A DNA stretch of 64,000 nt from Dysosmobacter sp. GTDB taxonomy: Bacteria > Bacillota > Clostridia > Oscillospirales > Oscillospiraceae. Location: assembly GCA_022778785.1 (NCBI GenBank), contig JALFSO010000068.1, forward strand, positions 1 to 64,000, given 5' to 3'. A program made the position numbers and the translations under genes. Positions 7,751-16,212 of the stretch are shown here, piece by piece (position 1 is the first letter of the stretch; every line of letters begins with the position of its first letter). The notes below the pieces were generated by a model. The model searched no databases and was not told the origin of the DNA. It was given only the letters and a program-made list of their open reading frames with translations.

Positions 7751-10393
7751 GTGGCAACGACCACTTCCAAAAAGACCACAACGAAAAAGACCACATCCAC
7801 ATCCGCCAAAGGTTCCAGCCGCGGCGGCTCCCGGAGCGGGAAGAATACCCAGCCGGAGAAGCGGCCCATCCGCCGGGAGGTATGGGGCATTGTGCTACTG
7901 GTGCTGACCCTCTGCGTGGGCGTGAGTTACTTTGGGATTTCCGCGCTGTTCATCGACTGGTTCGCCATGCTGCTGAAGGGGCTTCTGGGCTACGGCTATT
8001 GGCTGGCGGGGCCAGCGCTGCTGCTGTCGGCCATGATCCTGCTGTTCCACCACGGACGGCCTGTGACGCTGCGGGTGACCTGCTCCCTGATGCTGCCGGT
8101 GCTGTTCGGCGCACTGGGACACATGGTACTGTGCGGAGAGACCTACTCTGCCTCGCCCACCATCCTGACATACCTGTGGTCTGACGGCGTCGCCATGGAG
8201 AGCGGCGGCGCACTGGCCGGGCTTCTGGCGGAGGGCTCCGTGGCGGTGTTCTCCAAGATCGCCTCCATCATCCTCTTCACGGCGCTGTTCGCGGTGCTGG
8301 CTATGGTGGCGCTGCGGCTGACGGTGGGGGCCATCATCGAAAAGAGCCGGAACCGTCCCCGTTATGAGGAGGAGCCGGACTATCCCGCCGAGCCCGCCAT
8401 CCGCATGGTGCCCATTGAGGAGCCCAAGCGGCCCGCCCAGACCAACAAGCCCAAGCCCGTCATCGACATCCCCCTGGACGGGGAGGAGCCCGCAGCGCCT
8501 GCCAAAAAGCCGGGCCTGTTCACCGGCTTCTTCCGCCATAAATCCGAGCAGATGCGCACTCCGGATCAGGTCCTGTCGGAGACGCCGGCGGTGCCTCCTG
8601 TCACCGCTCCTGCTGCACCGGCCGCTCCGGCTGAGGAAGCGCCCATTGTGGTCCGGGCGTCCACCATCACGAAGGCGCCGCCCACCGCGGCGGAGGAGCC
8701 TGTCCCAGCCATGGAGCAGCGCACACCGGCACCGGCACCGGCCATCCCGGCGGCAGCGCCTGCTGTTCAGGCACCTGCCGAGAGCAAAAAGAAGAACGCC
8801 GCCGAGCTGGCGGCCGCCACCGCCGCCGTCACGGAGGAGATCGAACAGAAGGCGGCCATGGAAGGGGACGAGGTCTATCAGTATCCCCCCATCACGCTGC
8901 TGAGCGAGAACCGGGGCGGCAACTACGCTGAGGCGGGGGCTGAACTGCGGAACAACTCCCGCCGTCTGGCGGAGACGCTGGCCAGCTTCGGCGTGGACGC
9001 CACGGCGGGCGAGGTGATCCACGGCCCCTCCGTCACCCGGTATGAGTTCGTGCTGGACCAGGGCGTCAAACTCAGCAAGATCACCAATCTGGCAGACGAC
9101 ATCGCCCTGGCGCTGGGCGCCACCGGCGTCCGCATCGCCCCCATTCCGGACAAGATCTCCGTGGTGGGCATTGAGGTGCCCAACAAGCAGGTGACGCCGG
9201 TGCTGATCCGGGACGTCATCGAGTCCCGGGCCTTCACGGAGCACAAGTCCAACGTGGCCTTCGCCGTGGGCAAGGACATCAGCGGCAGCTGCGTGGTGGG
9301 CAACATCGGCAAGCTTCCCCATGTGCTCATCGCCGGTACCACCGGCTCCGGCAAATCTGTCTGTACCAACTCCCTCATCGTCAGCCTGATCTACAAGTCT
9401 TCCCCGGAGGACGTGCGGTTCATCATGGTGGACCCCAAAATGGTAGAGCTGGCGCCCTATAACGGCATCCCCCACCTGCTGATCCCGGTGGTGACGGACC
9501 CGAAAAAAGCTGCCGGCGCCCTCCAGTGGGCGGTGTACGAGATGATGAAGCGCTATAAGCTGTTCTCGGAACACAACGTCAAGGACCTGGCGGGCTACAA
9601 CGCCCTGGCCAAGACCACCGACGAGTTGGAGCACATGCCCTCCGTGGTGGTGGTCATCGACGAGCTGGCGGACCTGATGCTGGTGGCGGCGAAAGAGGTG
9701 GAGGAGTCCATCTGTCGGGTGGCCCAGATGGGCCGCGCCGCCGGCGTCCATCTGGTCATCGCCACCCAGCGGCCCTCTTCCGACGTGATCACCGGCCTGA
9801 TGAAGGCCAACATCCCCTCCCGCATCGCCTTCGCCGTGGCGTCCTCCCTGGAGTCCCGCATCATTCTGGACACCACCGGCGCGGAGAAGCTGGTGGGCAA
9901 GGGCGACATGCTCTATGCCCCGCTGGGCGTGGGAAAGCCCATCCGCGTCCAGGGCTGCTTCATCTCCCCGGAGGAGATCGAGCAGGTGGTGGCTTTCGTC
10001 AAGCAGAACGGCGAGACGCAGTACGACGACGAGGTCATCGCTAAGATCGAGGAATCCGTCCAGGAGAAGGAAAAGGGCGGAAAGGGCGGCGGCGCAGCTG
10101 CCGCGTCCCAGGATGTCTCCGCCGACGAGGGCGACGAGCTGCTGCCCGCCGCCGTGGATGTGGTGCTGGAGACGGGACAGGCCTCCGTGTCCATGCTCCA
10201 GCGGCGCCTGAAGTTGGGCTACTCCCGGGCCGCCCGTCTGGTGGACCAGATGGAGGAGCGGGGCATCGTAGGACCCTTTGAGGGCTCCAAGCCCAGGCAG
10301 CTCCTCATCACCAAGGAGAAGTGGGAGGAGATGAAGATGGGCGACATCATGTCTGCTCAGCCCCCTGCCGACGCCGGAATGGACGGGGAATAA
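7751..10393 (+). CDS. ftsK: DNA translocase FtsK/SpoIIIE
   Basis: Membrane-anchored hexameric DNA pump that clears chromosome from the division septum and, in spore formers, packs the forespore. 880 residues from a GTG start with GGAGG just upstream. A basic Thr/Lys-rich N-terminus leads into four membrane segments (about residues 40-190). A Pro/Ala-rich linker reaches about residue 370. The motor has Walker A GTTGSGKS at residues 529-536 and Walker B VVVIDELADLM near 637. The C-terminal gamma winged helix, which reads KOPS/SRS-type signals, is DELLPAAVDVVLETGQ onwards. It stands alone as a transcription unit. Division versus sporulation role cannot be told from sequence. Confidence 0.96.
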   Translation: MATTTSKKTTTKKTTSTSAKGSSRGGSRSGKNTQPEKRPIRREVWGIVLLVLTLCVGVSYFGISALFIDWFAMLLKGLLGYGYWLAGPALLLSAMILLFHHGRPVTLRVTCSLMLPVLFGALGHMVLCGETYSASPTILTYLWSDGVAMESGGALAGLLAEGSVAVFSKIASIILFTALFAVLAMVALRLTVGAIIEKSRNRPRYEEEPDYPAEPAIRMVPIEEPKRPAQTNKPKPVIDIPLDGEEPAAPAKKPGLFTGFFRHKSEQMRTPDQVLSETPAVPPVTAPAAPAAPAEEAPIVVRASTITKAPPTAAEEPVPAMEQRTPAPAPAIPAAAPAVQAPAESKKKNAAELAAATAAVTEEIEQKAAMEGDEVYQYPPITLLSENRGGNYAEAGAELRNNSRRLAETLASFGVDATAGEVIHGPSVTRYEFVLDQGVKLSKITNLADDIALALGATGVRIAPIPDKISVVGIEVPNKQVTPVLIRDVIESRAFTEHKSNVAFAVGKDISGSCVVGNIGKLPHVLIAGTTGSGKSVCTNSLIVSLIYKSSPEDVRFIMVDPKMVELAPYNGIPHLLIPVVTDPKKAAGALQWAVYEMMKRYKLFSEHNVKDLAGYNALAKTTDELEHMPSVVVVIDELADLMLVAAKEVEESICRVAQMGRAAGVHLVIATQRPSSDVITGLMKANIPSRIAFAVASSLESRIILDTTGAEKLVGKGDMLYAPLGVGKPIRVQGCFISPEEIEQVVAFVKQNGETQYDDEVIAKIEESVQEKEKGGKGGGAAAASQDVSADEGDELLPAAVDVVLETGQASVSMLQRRLKLGYSRAARLVDQMEERGIVGPFEGSKPRQLLITKEKWEEMKMGDIMSAQPPADAGMDGE

Positions 10394-10484
10394 GCGGGGA
10401 AGCGGCTCCGGGAATCGTCCCGCCCCGGAAACATTGCGGAGACGGGAAAATTTTTTCCGCTCCCATCCGTCTGAACCCATCGAA

Positions 10485-10519
10485 CAGCCTGCCGAAAAGT
10501 CTGGCTTTCCGGCAGGCTG
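10485..10519 (+). terminator. ftsK downstream hairpin
   Basis: CAGCCTGCCG (10485-10494) pairs with CGGCAGGCTG (10510-10519), extendable inward to 15 bp with one mismatch. The T-rich stretch after it is weak, so termination is probable rather than certain. Confidence 0.6.
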
Positions 10520-10609
10520 AAATTTATTGGAAAGGGGCGGCACTCCAGTGAAAAAGCGGAGGCCACGCAGGATAAAAGAGCCGTATCAGACGGCTGAAAA
10601 ACCGGAAGA

Positions 10610-11117
10610 TCACGAAACAGAGCCCCGCGGGAGATCCCGCGGGGCTCTGCCATATGGTTTTCCCGGATCCGTCGCTGCAGCGATGTCTGCGTAGAACCGG
10701 ACCGCATTGTCGAGATCCTCCTCATCGGGCCGTCCCTTGGCGATGCCGCCGATGGAGTTTGAAGGGGCCGAAGGTGTTGAAGCCCAGACAGCCGTATTCC
10801 CCCAGAATGACGGCCTTTTTGTCTTTGACGGCTTTTGCGATGGCCTCGGTGTACCCTTTTTTCTCAACGCCGCAGGTGTAGAGGAAGAAGACCTTCTTTC
10901 CGGCAGGGAGGTTTCTCTCCGCGAACTGCAGGACGCACTTGTGGAATTTGGAGTAATAGATGCCGGAGGCGAAACCGATCAGGTCATATCCCGCAAGGTC
11001 GGCGGTGTCGGTTTTGACTGCGTCGATGAGGGTGATGTGGAAGCGCCGGGCAATGGCGTCCAGTACTTTTTTTGTATTGCCATGGTGGGCGGAGTAATAG
11101 ATCACTGCTGTTTTCAT
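10610..11117 (-). pseudogene. flavodoxin-family protein, frameshifted
   Basis: Starts MKTAVIYYSAHHGNTKKV at 11117 with AAGGAG upstream; the HGNT loop is the FMN phosphate site of short-chain flavodoxins. The first frame runs to FGPFKL and then becomes nonsense (HRRHRQGTAR, stop at 10722). The expected continuation IGGIAKGRPDEEDLDNAVRFYADI sits in a neighbouring frame and needs one base removed from TCC near 10753-10757. Whether this is a real mutation or a sequencing error cannot be decided here. The restored protein would have about 169 residues. Its last codons run through the hairpin at 10618-10649. It is divergent from an HxlR regulator, a common arrangement for redox-responsive flavoproteins. 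Confidence 0.8.
10618..10649 (-). terminator. 15-bp hairpin at the flavodoxin 3' end
   Basis: Perfect arms 10618-10632 and 10635-10649. It lies inside the reading frame of the repaired flavodoxin, just before its stop at 10610-10612. The T content after it on the minus strand is modest. Confidence 0.55.
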
Positions 11118-11176
11118 ACTGATTTCTCCTTGCTTTATCATCATATATCCAATATACTGTATCTGAAAACCATGTA

Positions 11177-11201
11177 CAAGTACGCAATTTGAATGTACTT
11201 G
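11177..11201. promoter_or_regulatory. candidate HxlR operator
   Basis: CAAGTAC (11177-11183) and GTACTTG (11195-11201) form an inverted repeat in the spacer between the flavodoxin and the HxlR regulator. Additional GTAC steps lie at 11174-11177 and 11213-11217. HxlR proteins are known to bind GTAC-containing palindromes; the assignment is inferred from position. Confidence 0.55.
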
Positions 11202-11228
11202 GTATGTTTGAGTGTACTGGAGAGGCCT

Positions 11229-11591
11229 ATGAAAAAGGACATGACAGCGGAGGAATATCTGCACAGAGTGCTGTCGGATGATGTGCGGGACGACTGCCCC
11301 ATGCGGCGCACCCTGGAGCTGCTCAGCGGGAAGTGGAGGACCCATATCATATACGAACTGTGCAAAAAACCGTCCTGCCGGTTCGGAGAGCTGAAAAAGG
11401 CGCTTCCCCGCATTACGAATACCATGCTGACCAAAACACTGCGGGAGCTGGAGGACCTGGGGATCGTCCGCCGGGAACAGTTCAATGAGATCCCGCCCCA
11501 TGTGGAGTATTCGCTGACAGAGCAGGGCAGGGCGCTGCTGCCGGTGTTTTTTGAACTGGCCAGGTGGGGGGAGGCATACCTGAAGGAATGA
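11229..11591 (+). CDS. HxlR-family winged-helix regulator
   Basis: 120-residue transcription factor. The HxlR core is clear: CPMRRTLELLSGKWRTHIIYEL, then RFGELKKALPRITNTMLTKTLREL and a beta-wing PPHVEYSLTEQG. The cysteine in DDCPM is the position that senses thiol or carbonyl stress in characterised members. I place the start at 11229 (GGAGAGG upstream) rather than the in-frame ATG at 11193, which would overlap the operator-like repeat. It faces the frameshifted flavodoxin, so it probably controls it and itself. If the flavodoxin is really broken the regulator has lost its obvious target. Confidence 0.9.
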   Translation: MKKDMTAEEYLHRVLSDDVRDDCPMRRTLELLSGKWRTHIIYELCKKPSCRFGELKKALPRITNTMLTKTLRELEDLGIVRREQFNEIPPHVEYSLTEQGRALLPVFFELARWGEAYLKE

Positions 11592-11664
11592 CTGCCTGTT
11601 CCCGCGGGACCGGAGCATGTTTTTTCACCGGCGGAGAGACGGAAAACCCCGACAGATTCCCGTC

Positions 11665-11692
11665 TTGACAAATCCGGCCAAATCCGTATAAT
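11665..11692 (+). promoter_or_regulatory. promoter of the T-box/aminotransferase operon
   Basis: Perfect TTGACA (11665-11670) and perfect TATAAT (11687-11692) with a 16-bp spacer. Transcription would begin near 11699, at the foot of the T-box leader. Confidence 0.9.
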
Positions 11693-11698
11693 AGAACT

Positions 11699-11930
11699 AA
11701 TCAACGCAGTGACAAAGCCAGCTTTCTGAAACCGGCTCCAGCGAGAGGGGATTGGTGCAAGCCCTCAGCCCACGCCAGAGAGCAGCCACTTTTGAGCGGC
11801 CTGCGACGAGCAGGACGGTTCATCCCCGATAGCGGATGACATGAGATGTCCCTTCCGGGAGGAGGGACAGATCAGGGTGGTACCGTGGAAAGTAGTTTCC
11901 GCCCCTGACGCAGGTCAGGGGCGTTTTTTT
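11699..11930 (+). promoter_or_regulatory. T-box leader with terminator
   Basis: tRNA-sensing riboswitch. The conserved T-box core AGGGTGGTACCG is at 11874-11885. The competing terminator stem CGCCCCTGAC (11900-11909) with GTCAGGGGCG (11914-11923) is followed by seven Ts. Stem I features include GAGAGGGGATTGGTGCAAGC around 11741-11762. Aligning the 3' side by eye to other T-boxes (NNN-ACY-NNNGAGC) puts the specifier at 11785-11787, GCC, an alanine codon. The specifier is tentative. Uncharged tRNA would stabilise the antiterminator and switch on the aminotransferase. This leader and its promoter account for most of the gene-free stretch 11592-12022. Confidence 0.93.
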
Positions 11931-12022
11931 ATCGCTTCACGGACGCATTTTGATACTGCCGTTCTGCCCCGCGGTGGCCGCCGGTCACGAGGCATTCACA
12001 ATCCATCAAGGAGGTTATTTCC

Positions 12023-13225
12023 ATGCGCTTTTCCAGAAAGATCGAGAGCTGCAACCTGTCTCCCATCCGTAAATTCCATCCCTATGCCGTGGAGGCAGAG
12101 GCCCGCGGCCGGAAGATCTATCACCTGAACATCGGACAGCCGGACATTGAGACGCCCAAGGAGTTCTTCACGGCCATCCAGAATTTCAAGGACCCCGTGC
12201 TGGCCTACGCGCCCTCCGCGGGCATCCCGGCCTACGTGGAGTCCGTCCGGGGGTATTACAAGAGCCTGGGCATCGAACTGGACACCGGGGACATCCTGGC
12301 CACCAACGGCGGCAGCGAGGCCCTACAGATCGTCCTCCAGTGCATTCTGGACGAGGGGGACGAGGTGTTGATCCCCGAGCCCTTCTACCCCAACTACAAC
12401 ACCTTTACCCGTCTGGCGGGCGGCGTGGTCCACCCCATCCCCACCTCCGCCGAGGAGGGCTTCTTCTATGGCGACCGGGACCGCATCGAGGCGGAGATCA
12501 CCCCCAGGACCAAGGCCATCCTCATCACCAATCCCGGCAACCCCACCGGCGCCATCCTGTCGCCGGAATCCACCCGGATGATCGCCGACGTGGCCCGGGA
12601 CCATGATCTGTTTGTCATCGCCGATGAGGTGTACCGGGAGTTCGTCTACGGCGATGAGAAGATCGTCAGCCTGGCGGAGTTCCCGGATGTGGCCCAGAAC
12701 GTGGTCATCATCGACTCCATCTCCAAGCGCTTCTCCGCCTGCGGCGCCCGCATCGGCGCCCTGATCTCCCGAAACAAGGAGCTGATGGGCCAGGCCATGA
12801 AGGTCTGCCAGGGCCGTCTGTGCTGCTCCACCCTGGATCAGCTGGGCGCCGCCGCCCTGTACTCCGCGGGACCGGCCTATTTCGCCGCCCAGAAGGAGGA
12901 GTACCACCGCCGTCGGGACACGGTGATGGAGAAGCTGGCCCAGATCCCCGGCGTGGTGTGCAAGTGTCCGGAGGGCGCCTTCTATCTGATGGCCAAGATC
13001 CCCGTGGACAACGCCGACGACTTCCAGAAGTGGCTGCTGACGGACTTCGAGGACAACGGCGACACCGTGATGTTTGCCCCCGGCGAGCAGTTCTACGGCA
13101 CCCCCGGCAAGGGAAAGGATGAGATCCGCATCGCGTACGTATTGAAGCAGGCCGACCTGGAGCGGGCCATGGACCTGCTGGCCCTGGGTATCCGGGCATA
13201 TCAAGGAAGGAGTTTTGGAAAATGA
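12023..13225 (+). CDS. PLP-dependent aminotransferase, class I (AspC/AlaA-like)
   Basis: 400-residue fold-type I aminotransferase moving an amino group between an amino acid and a 2-oxoacid. Motifs: GQPDIETP, the cofactor region ILATNGGSEALQ, NPGNPTGA, DEVYREFVYG, and the Schiff-base lysine in SISKRFSACGARIG. The C-terminal arginine region DEIRIAYV is present. AAGGAGG precedes the ATG by seven bases. A T-box leader controls it, so it makes or uses the amino acid whose tRNA is sensed. If the GCC specifier is right, an alanine-forming (glutamate-pyruvate) role is likelier than aspartate. It overlaps the Dabb gene by 4 bp. Confidence 0.93.
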   Translation: MRFSRKIESCNLSPIRKFHPYAVEAEARGRKIYHLNIGQPDIETPKEFFTAIQNFKDPVLAYAPSAGIPAYVESVRGYYKSLGIELDTGDILATNGGSEALQIVLQCILDEGDEVLIPEPFYPNYNTFTRLAGGVVHPIPTSAEEGFFYGDRDRIEAEITPRTKAILITNPGNPTGAILSPESTRMIADVARDHDLFVIADEVYREFVYGDEKIVSLAEFPDVAQNVVIIDSISKRFSACGARIGALISRNKELMGQAMKVCQGRLCCSTLDQLGAAALYSAGPAYFAAQKEEYHRRRDTVMEKLAQIPGVVCKCPEGAFYLMAKIPVDNADDFQKWLLTDFEDNGDTVMFAPGEQFYGTPGKGKDEIRIAYVLKQADLERAMDLLALGIRAYQGRSFGK

Positions 13226-13503
13226 TTCGTCATATCGTCATGTGGAAGTTCCGTCCCGGCACGGAAAAGGAGCAGGAGGAGTTCCTGACGGGCCTCCGGA
13301 ATTTGCAGGGGGTCATTCCCCAGCTGCTGAAGTCCGAGGTGGCTGTCAACGTGGCCCCCGGCAACTATGACGCCGTGCTGGTGTCGGAGTTCGCGTCTCT
13401 GGAGGACCTGGACGCCTACAAGAACGATCCCCGCCACAAGGCGGTCTCCGCCCTGTGCAAGTCCATCCGGGAGGACCGGGTGGCCGTGGACTACGAGTTT
13501 TAA
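13222..13503 (+). CDS. Dabb-family (stress-responsive A/B barrel) protein
   Basis: 93-residue dimeric alpha/beta barrel of the Dabb/ferredoxin-like type. It has the characteristic opening MIRHIVMWKFRPGTEKEQ, the central VNVAPGNYDAVLVSEF, and DLDAYKNDPRHKAV near the C-terminus. Its start is fused to the aminotransferase stop (ATGA), so it is under the same T-box. The biochemical role of these proteins is generally unknown in Clostridia. Tight coupling to the aminotransferase suggests a helper or a small ligand-binding function in the same step, which is inference. Confidence 0.88.
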   Translation: MIRHIVMWKFRPGTEKEQEEFLTGLRNLQGVIPQLLKSEVAVNVAPGNYDAVLVSEFASLEDLDAYKNDPRHKAVSALCKSIREDRVAVDYEF

Positions 13504-13525
13504 GATCAGACCAGAACATAACAGA

Positions 13526-13557
13526 CGCCCCGGAGCCGCATGGCTCCGGGGCGTTTT
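13526..13557 (+). terminator. terminator of the T-box operon
   Basis: 12-bp perfect stem CGCCCCGGAGCC / GGCTCCGGGGCG (13526-13537, 13542-13553), GCAT loop, then TTTT. Confidence 0.9.
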
Positions 13558-13639
13558 CGCGGAAAACAGAAAACTTTCCGGACCGGTCAGGCCCTTTCCA
13601 CATAGTTTGATAGTGAAAATTGAAAGCGGAGGGGTCCGT

Positions 13640-14716
13640 ATGACAAACACGGTACATTTCTTTTTGGGCGCCAACAGCGGCAATGGATACCAGAGCCTGT
13701 TCGGACAGCTGACGGAGGATCGGACGCTGTACGACATGGTGATTCTGAAGGGGCCGCCGGGAACAGGGAAGTCCACGTTCCTGAAGCTGGTGGGGGAGGC
13801 CATGGAGGCTGTGGGTACGGCAGTGGAGTACATCCACTGCGCCGGCGCGCCGGACTCGCTGGACGGCGTCCTCCTGCCGGAGCTGCGCTGCGCCCTGACG
13901 GACGGTACGGCGCCCCACCTCCTGGAGCCCCGGTACCCCCTGGCGGTGCAGCGGTGTCTGGATCTGGGACGGCTGTGCGACATCACTGCCGCGAAAGCCG
14001 CCAGGGACGAGGTCATCCGTCTCACGGACGGCGAGGCGTCGGCCTATGGCCGGGCCTTCCACGCCCTGAAGGCCGCCCGGCAGGTGGAACTGGACACGGC
14101 GTCCGCTGTCCGCCGGACCGTGGACTGGGCGCGGCTGGAGCGGCGGGTGGAGGGCATCGCCCGCCGGGAGCTGCGGCAGCGGGGAACGGAAGCGGGAACC
14201 ACCGCCCTGCGGTTCCTGGGCACCATGACCCATCAAGGGCCCGTCTGGCGCTTCGACACGGTGGAGGCCCTATGTCCCAGGGTCTACGAGCTGGCGGACA
14301 GCTGCGGTCTGGCGGGAGGTACGCTGGAATATCTGCGGGAGACGGCGGCGGAGCGGGGCTGGAACACGGTGGCCTGTCCGGCGCCGGAGGAGCCGGACCG
14401 TCTGGAACACCTGCTGATCCCCGGATTGGGGCTGGCCTTTGTCACGTCCCACCCCGGCATGGAGTGGCCCGGCAAGGCGTACCGCCGCCTGCGGCTGGAC
14501 GCCATGGCCCAGCCGGAGAACCGTGCCCGGGTCCGGTTCGAGAGCCGTATGGCCCGGCTGCTGCGGCAGGAGGCCGTGGCAGCGCTGGGGGAGGCCAAGG
14601 AGGCCCACGACGCCCTGGAGGCGCTGTACCATCCCTACGTGGACTTCGACGGCGTCCGGACACTGGCGGCCCTGGAGACGGCCCGGCTGCTGGCGTGGCA
14701 GAGCAGTATGCGGTAG
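13640..14716 (+). CDS. PRK06851-like P-loop NTPase with degenerate second domain
   Basis: 358 residues from ATG 13640 (GGAGGGG upstream); the frame is open earlier, but that part overlaps the Dabb gene and its terminator. Domain 1 has Walker A GPPGTGKST at residues 38-46 and the family phrase EYIHCAGAPDSLDGVLLPEL. Domain 2 (about 191-330) repeats the same layout (RFLGTMTHQG, then EEPDRLEHLLIPGLGLAFVTS). Its P-loop is replaced by SCGLAGGTLEYL, lacking the GKS/T. These duplicated ATPases are widespread in Clostridia with no proven function. It stands alone between two terminators. Probable role: ATP-dependent, unknown. Confidence 0.8.
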   Translation: MTNTVHFFLGANSGNGYQSLFGQLTEDRTLYDMVILKGPPGTGKSTFLKLVGEAMEAVGTAVEYIHCAGAPDSLDGVLLPELRCALTDGTAPHLLEPRYPLAVQRCLDLGRLCDITAAKAARDEVIRLTDGEASAYGRAFHALKAARQVELDTASAVRRTVDWARLERRVEGIARRELRQRGTEAGTTALRFLGTMTHQGPVWRFDTVEALCPRVYELADSCGLAGGTLEYLRETAAERGWNTVACPAPEEPDRLEHLLIPGLGLAFVTSHPGMEWPGKAYRRLRLDAMAQPENRARVRFESRMARLLRQEAVAALGEAKEAHDALEALYHPYVDFDGVRTLAALETARLLAWQSSMR

Positions 14717-14760
14717 CACGGGGACGGATTCCTTGTTGCTTGGAAGAAGAAAGAATGCCG

Positions 14761-14790
14761 AAAAGGGTCCGCCGGAGGGCGGACCCTTTT
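14761..14790. terminator. bidirectional terminator
   Basis: 13-bp perfect stem 14761-14773 / 14778-14790 with A4 on one flank and T4 on the other. It serves the ATPase gene and the converging MATE gene. Confidence 0.9.
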
Positions 14791-14814
14791 CATGCGAATC
14801 GGCACGGAGGCGCC

Positions 14815-16212
14815 TTATCCCCGCCCGTCTTTCGGGAGGGCGTTCATGTTTTTCGACGCCGTGGCCTTCATGGACCTGACGGACAACACGCACACAAGGA
14901 CCGTCAGGATATCGGCGGCGGGCTGGGAGAAATAGATGCCGGTGACGTCCAGCAGTTTGGGCAGCGTCATGATGAAGGGAACGTAGAACAGGCCCTGACG
15001 GATCAGGGACAGGAACAGTCCGTACCGGGAGGCGCCGATGGTCTGATAGGTGATGGTCATCATGTAGCACAGACCGAAGGCGGGATACAGGATCATCTGG
15101 GAGATCAGCAGCCGTCTGCCGTAATCCACGATGACCGGATTGCGGTTGAACAGCAGGATCAGCGGCTTCGACAGCAGGATATAGACCGCCGCCACCAGCA
15201 CCGTCAGCAGCAGAGAGCCCTTCAGCGCGAAGCGCACCGACTGATGGAACCGGTCCTCGTCCCTGGCGCCGAAGGCATAGGAGGCCACCGGCTGATAGCC
15301 CTGCATGAAGCCCATGACCACGTAGCAGCCGATGAGGACCAGCCGCTGGACCACGCCGTAGGCGGCGATGATCTCATCGGACTGAGGGAGGGACGCGGCG
15401 GCGATGTTGGTGAGGGAGGAGGCCACCGACAGGCAGATCTGGATGACCGCCGTGGGGATGCCGATGAGGGTGACGGTCTTCATCAGATCCCAGCTGGGCC
15501 GGAACGCCCGGACCCGGATCTTGATAATGGACCGGCCGCTGGCATAGAACCAGACCAGAATGAAGAAGGTGACGAACTGGGAGACAGTGGTGGCCAGGGA
15601 GGCGCCTGCCACGCCCATGTTCAAGCCCCAGCTGAACATGAATACAGGGTCCAGGGCGATGTTCAGCAGGGCGCCGGTGATGACCGCGATAGAGGAGATC
15701 CGCACGGAGGACTCGGCTCTGGCGGCGCAGTTCATGCTCTGGGCGGGCAGATTGGCCAGGGCGGCCACGAACATCCAGAAGGCGTAGTCCTCCGCCAGGG
15801 GCAGGGAGGCGTCCGAGGCGCCGAAGGCCCGCATCAGCGGTTCCATGAAGACGATGCCGCCCACGCACAGCAGAATGCCGATGAGCATGGAGATGCCGAT
15901 GATGGTGGTAATGGTGCGGCTGGCGCCCTCAGGGTCCTTGGCCCCCAGCTGACGGCCCGCCAGAACGGCGGCGCCGGCGGCAAAGATGTTTTCGATGGAC
16001 ACCATGATCAGCAGCAGGGGGACGGTGACGCCCACCGCCGTCAGGGCGATGTCGGAGTCCAGCATCCCGATGTACGCGGTGTCCACCAGATTGTAGACGG
16101 CCTTGGCCAGCAGCGCCAGCGTGGCCGGAACGGCCAGCCGGACGATGGCCTTGGAGGGACGCATGTCCCCCAGAATGGATTGCGTTTTGGTTTCTTTCTC
16201 AGACATTTCCAT
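14815..16212 (-). CDS. MATE-family multidrug efflux transporter
   Basis: 465-residue, 12-helix Na+/H+-drug antiporter of the NorM/DinF-like MATE fold in the cytoplasmic membrane. The opening MRPSKAIVRLAVPATLALL, VDTAYIGMLDS and AGRQLGAKD are typical MATE features, and the second half repeats the topology (ASYAFGARDED). The start is either ATG 16212 or ATG 16206; both have acceptable GGAG spacing. It overlaps the TetR gene by 14 bp, so they form one operon and the regulator almost certainly controls this pump. The substrate is unknown. Confidence 0.94.
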   Translation of the reverse strand: MEMSEKETKTQSILGDMRPSKAIVRLAVPATLALLAKAVYNLVDTAYIGMLDSDIALTAVGVTVPLLLIMVSIENIFAAGAAVLAGRQLGAKDPEGASRTITTIIGISMLIGILLCVGGIVFMEPLMRAFGASDASLPLAEDYAFWMFVAALANLPAQSMNCAARAESSVRISSIAVITGALLNIALDPVFMFSWGLNMGVAGASLATTVSQFVTFFILVWFYASGRSIIKIRVRAFRPSWDLMKTVTLIGIPTAVIQICLSVASSLTNIAAASLPQSDEIIAAYGVVQRLVLIGCYVVMGFMQGYQPVASYAFGARDEDRFHQSVRFALKGSLLLTVLVAAVYILLSKPLILLFNRNPVIVDYGRRLLISQMILYPAFGLCYMMTITYQTIGASRYGLFLSLIRQGLFYVPFIMTLPKLLDVTGIYFSQPAADILTVLVCVLSVRSMKATASKNMNALPKDGRG

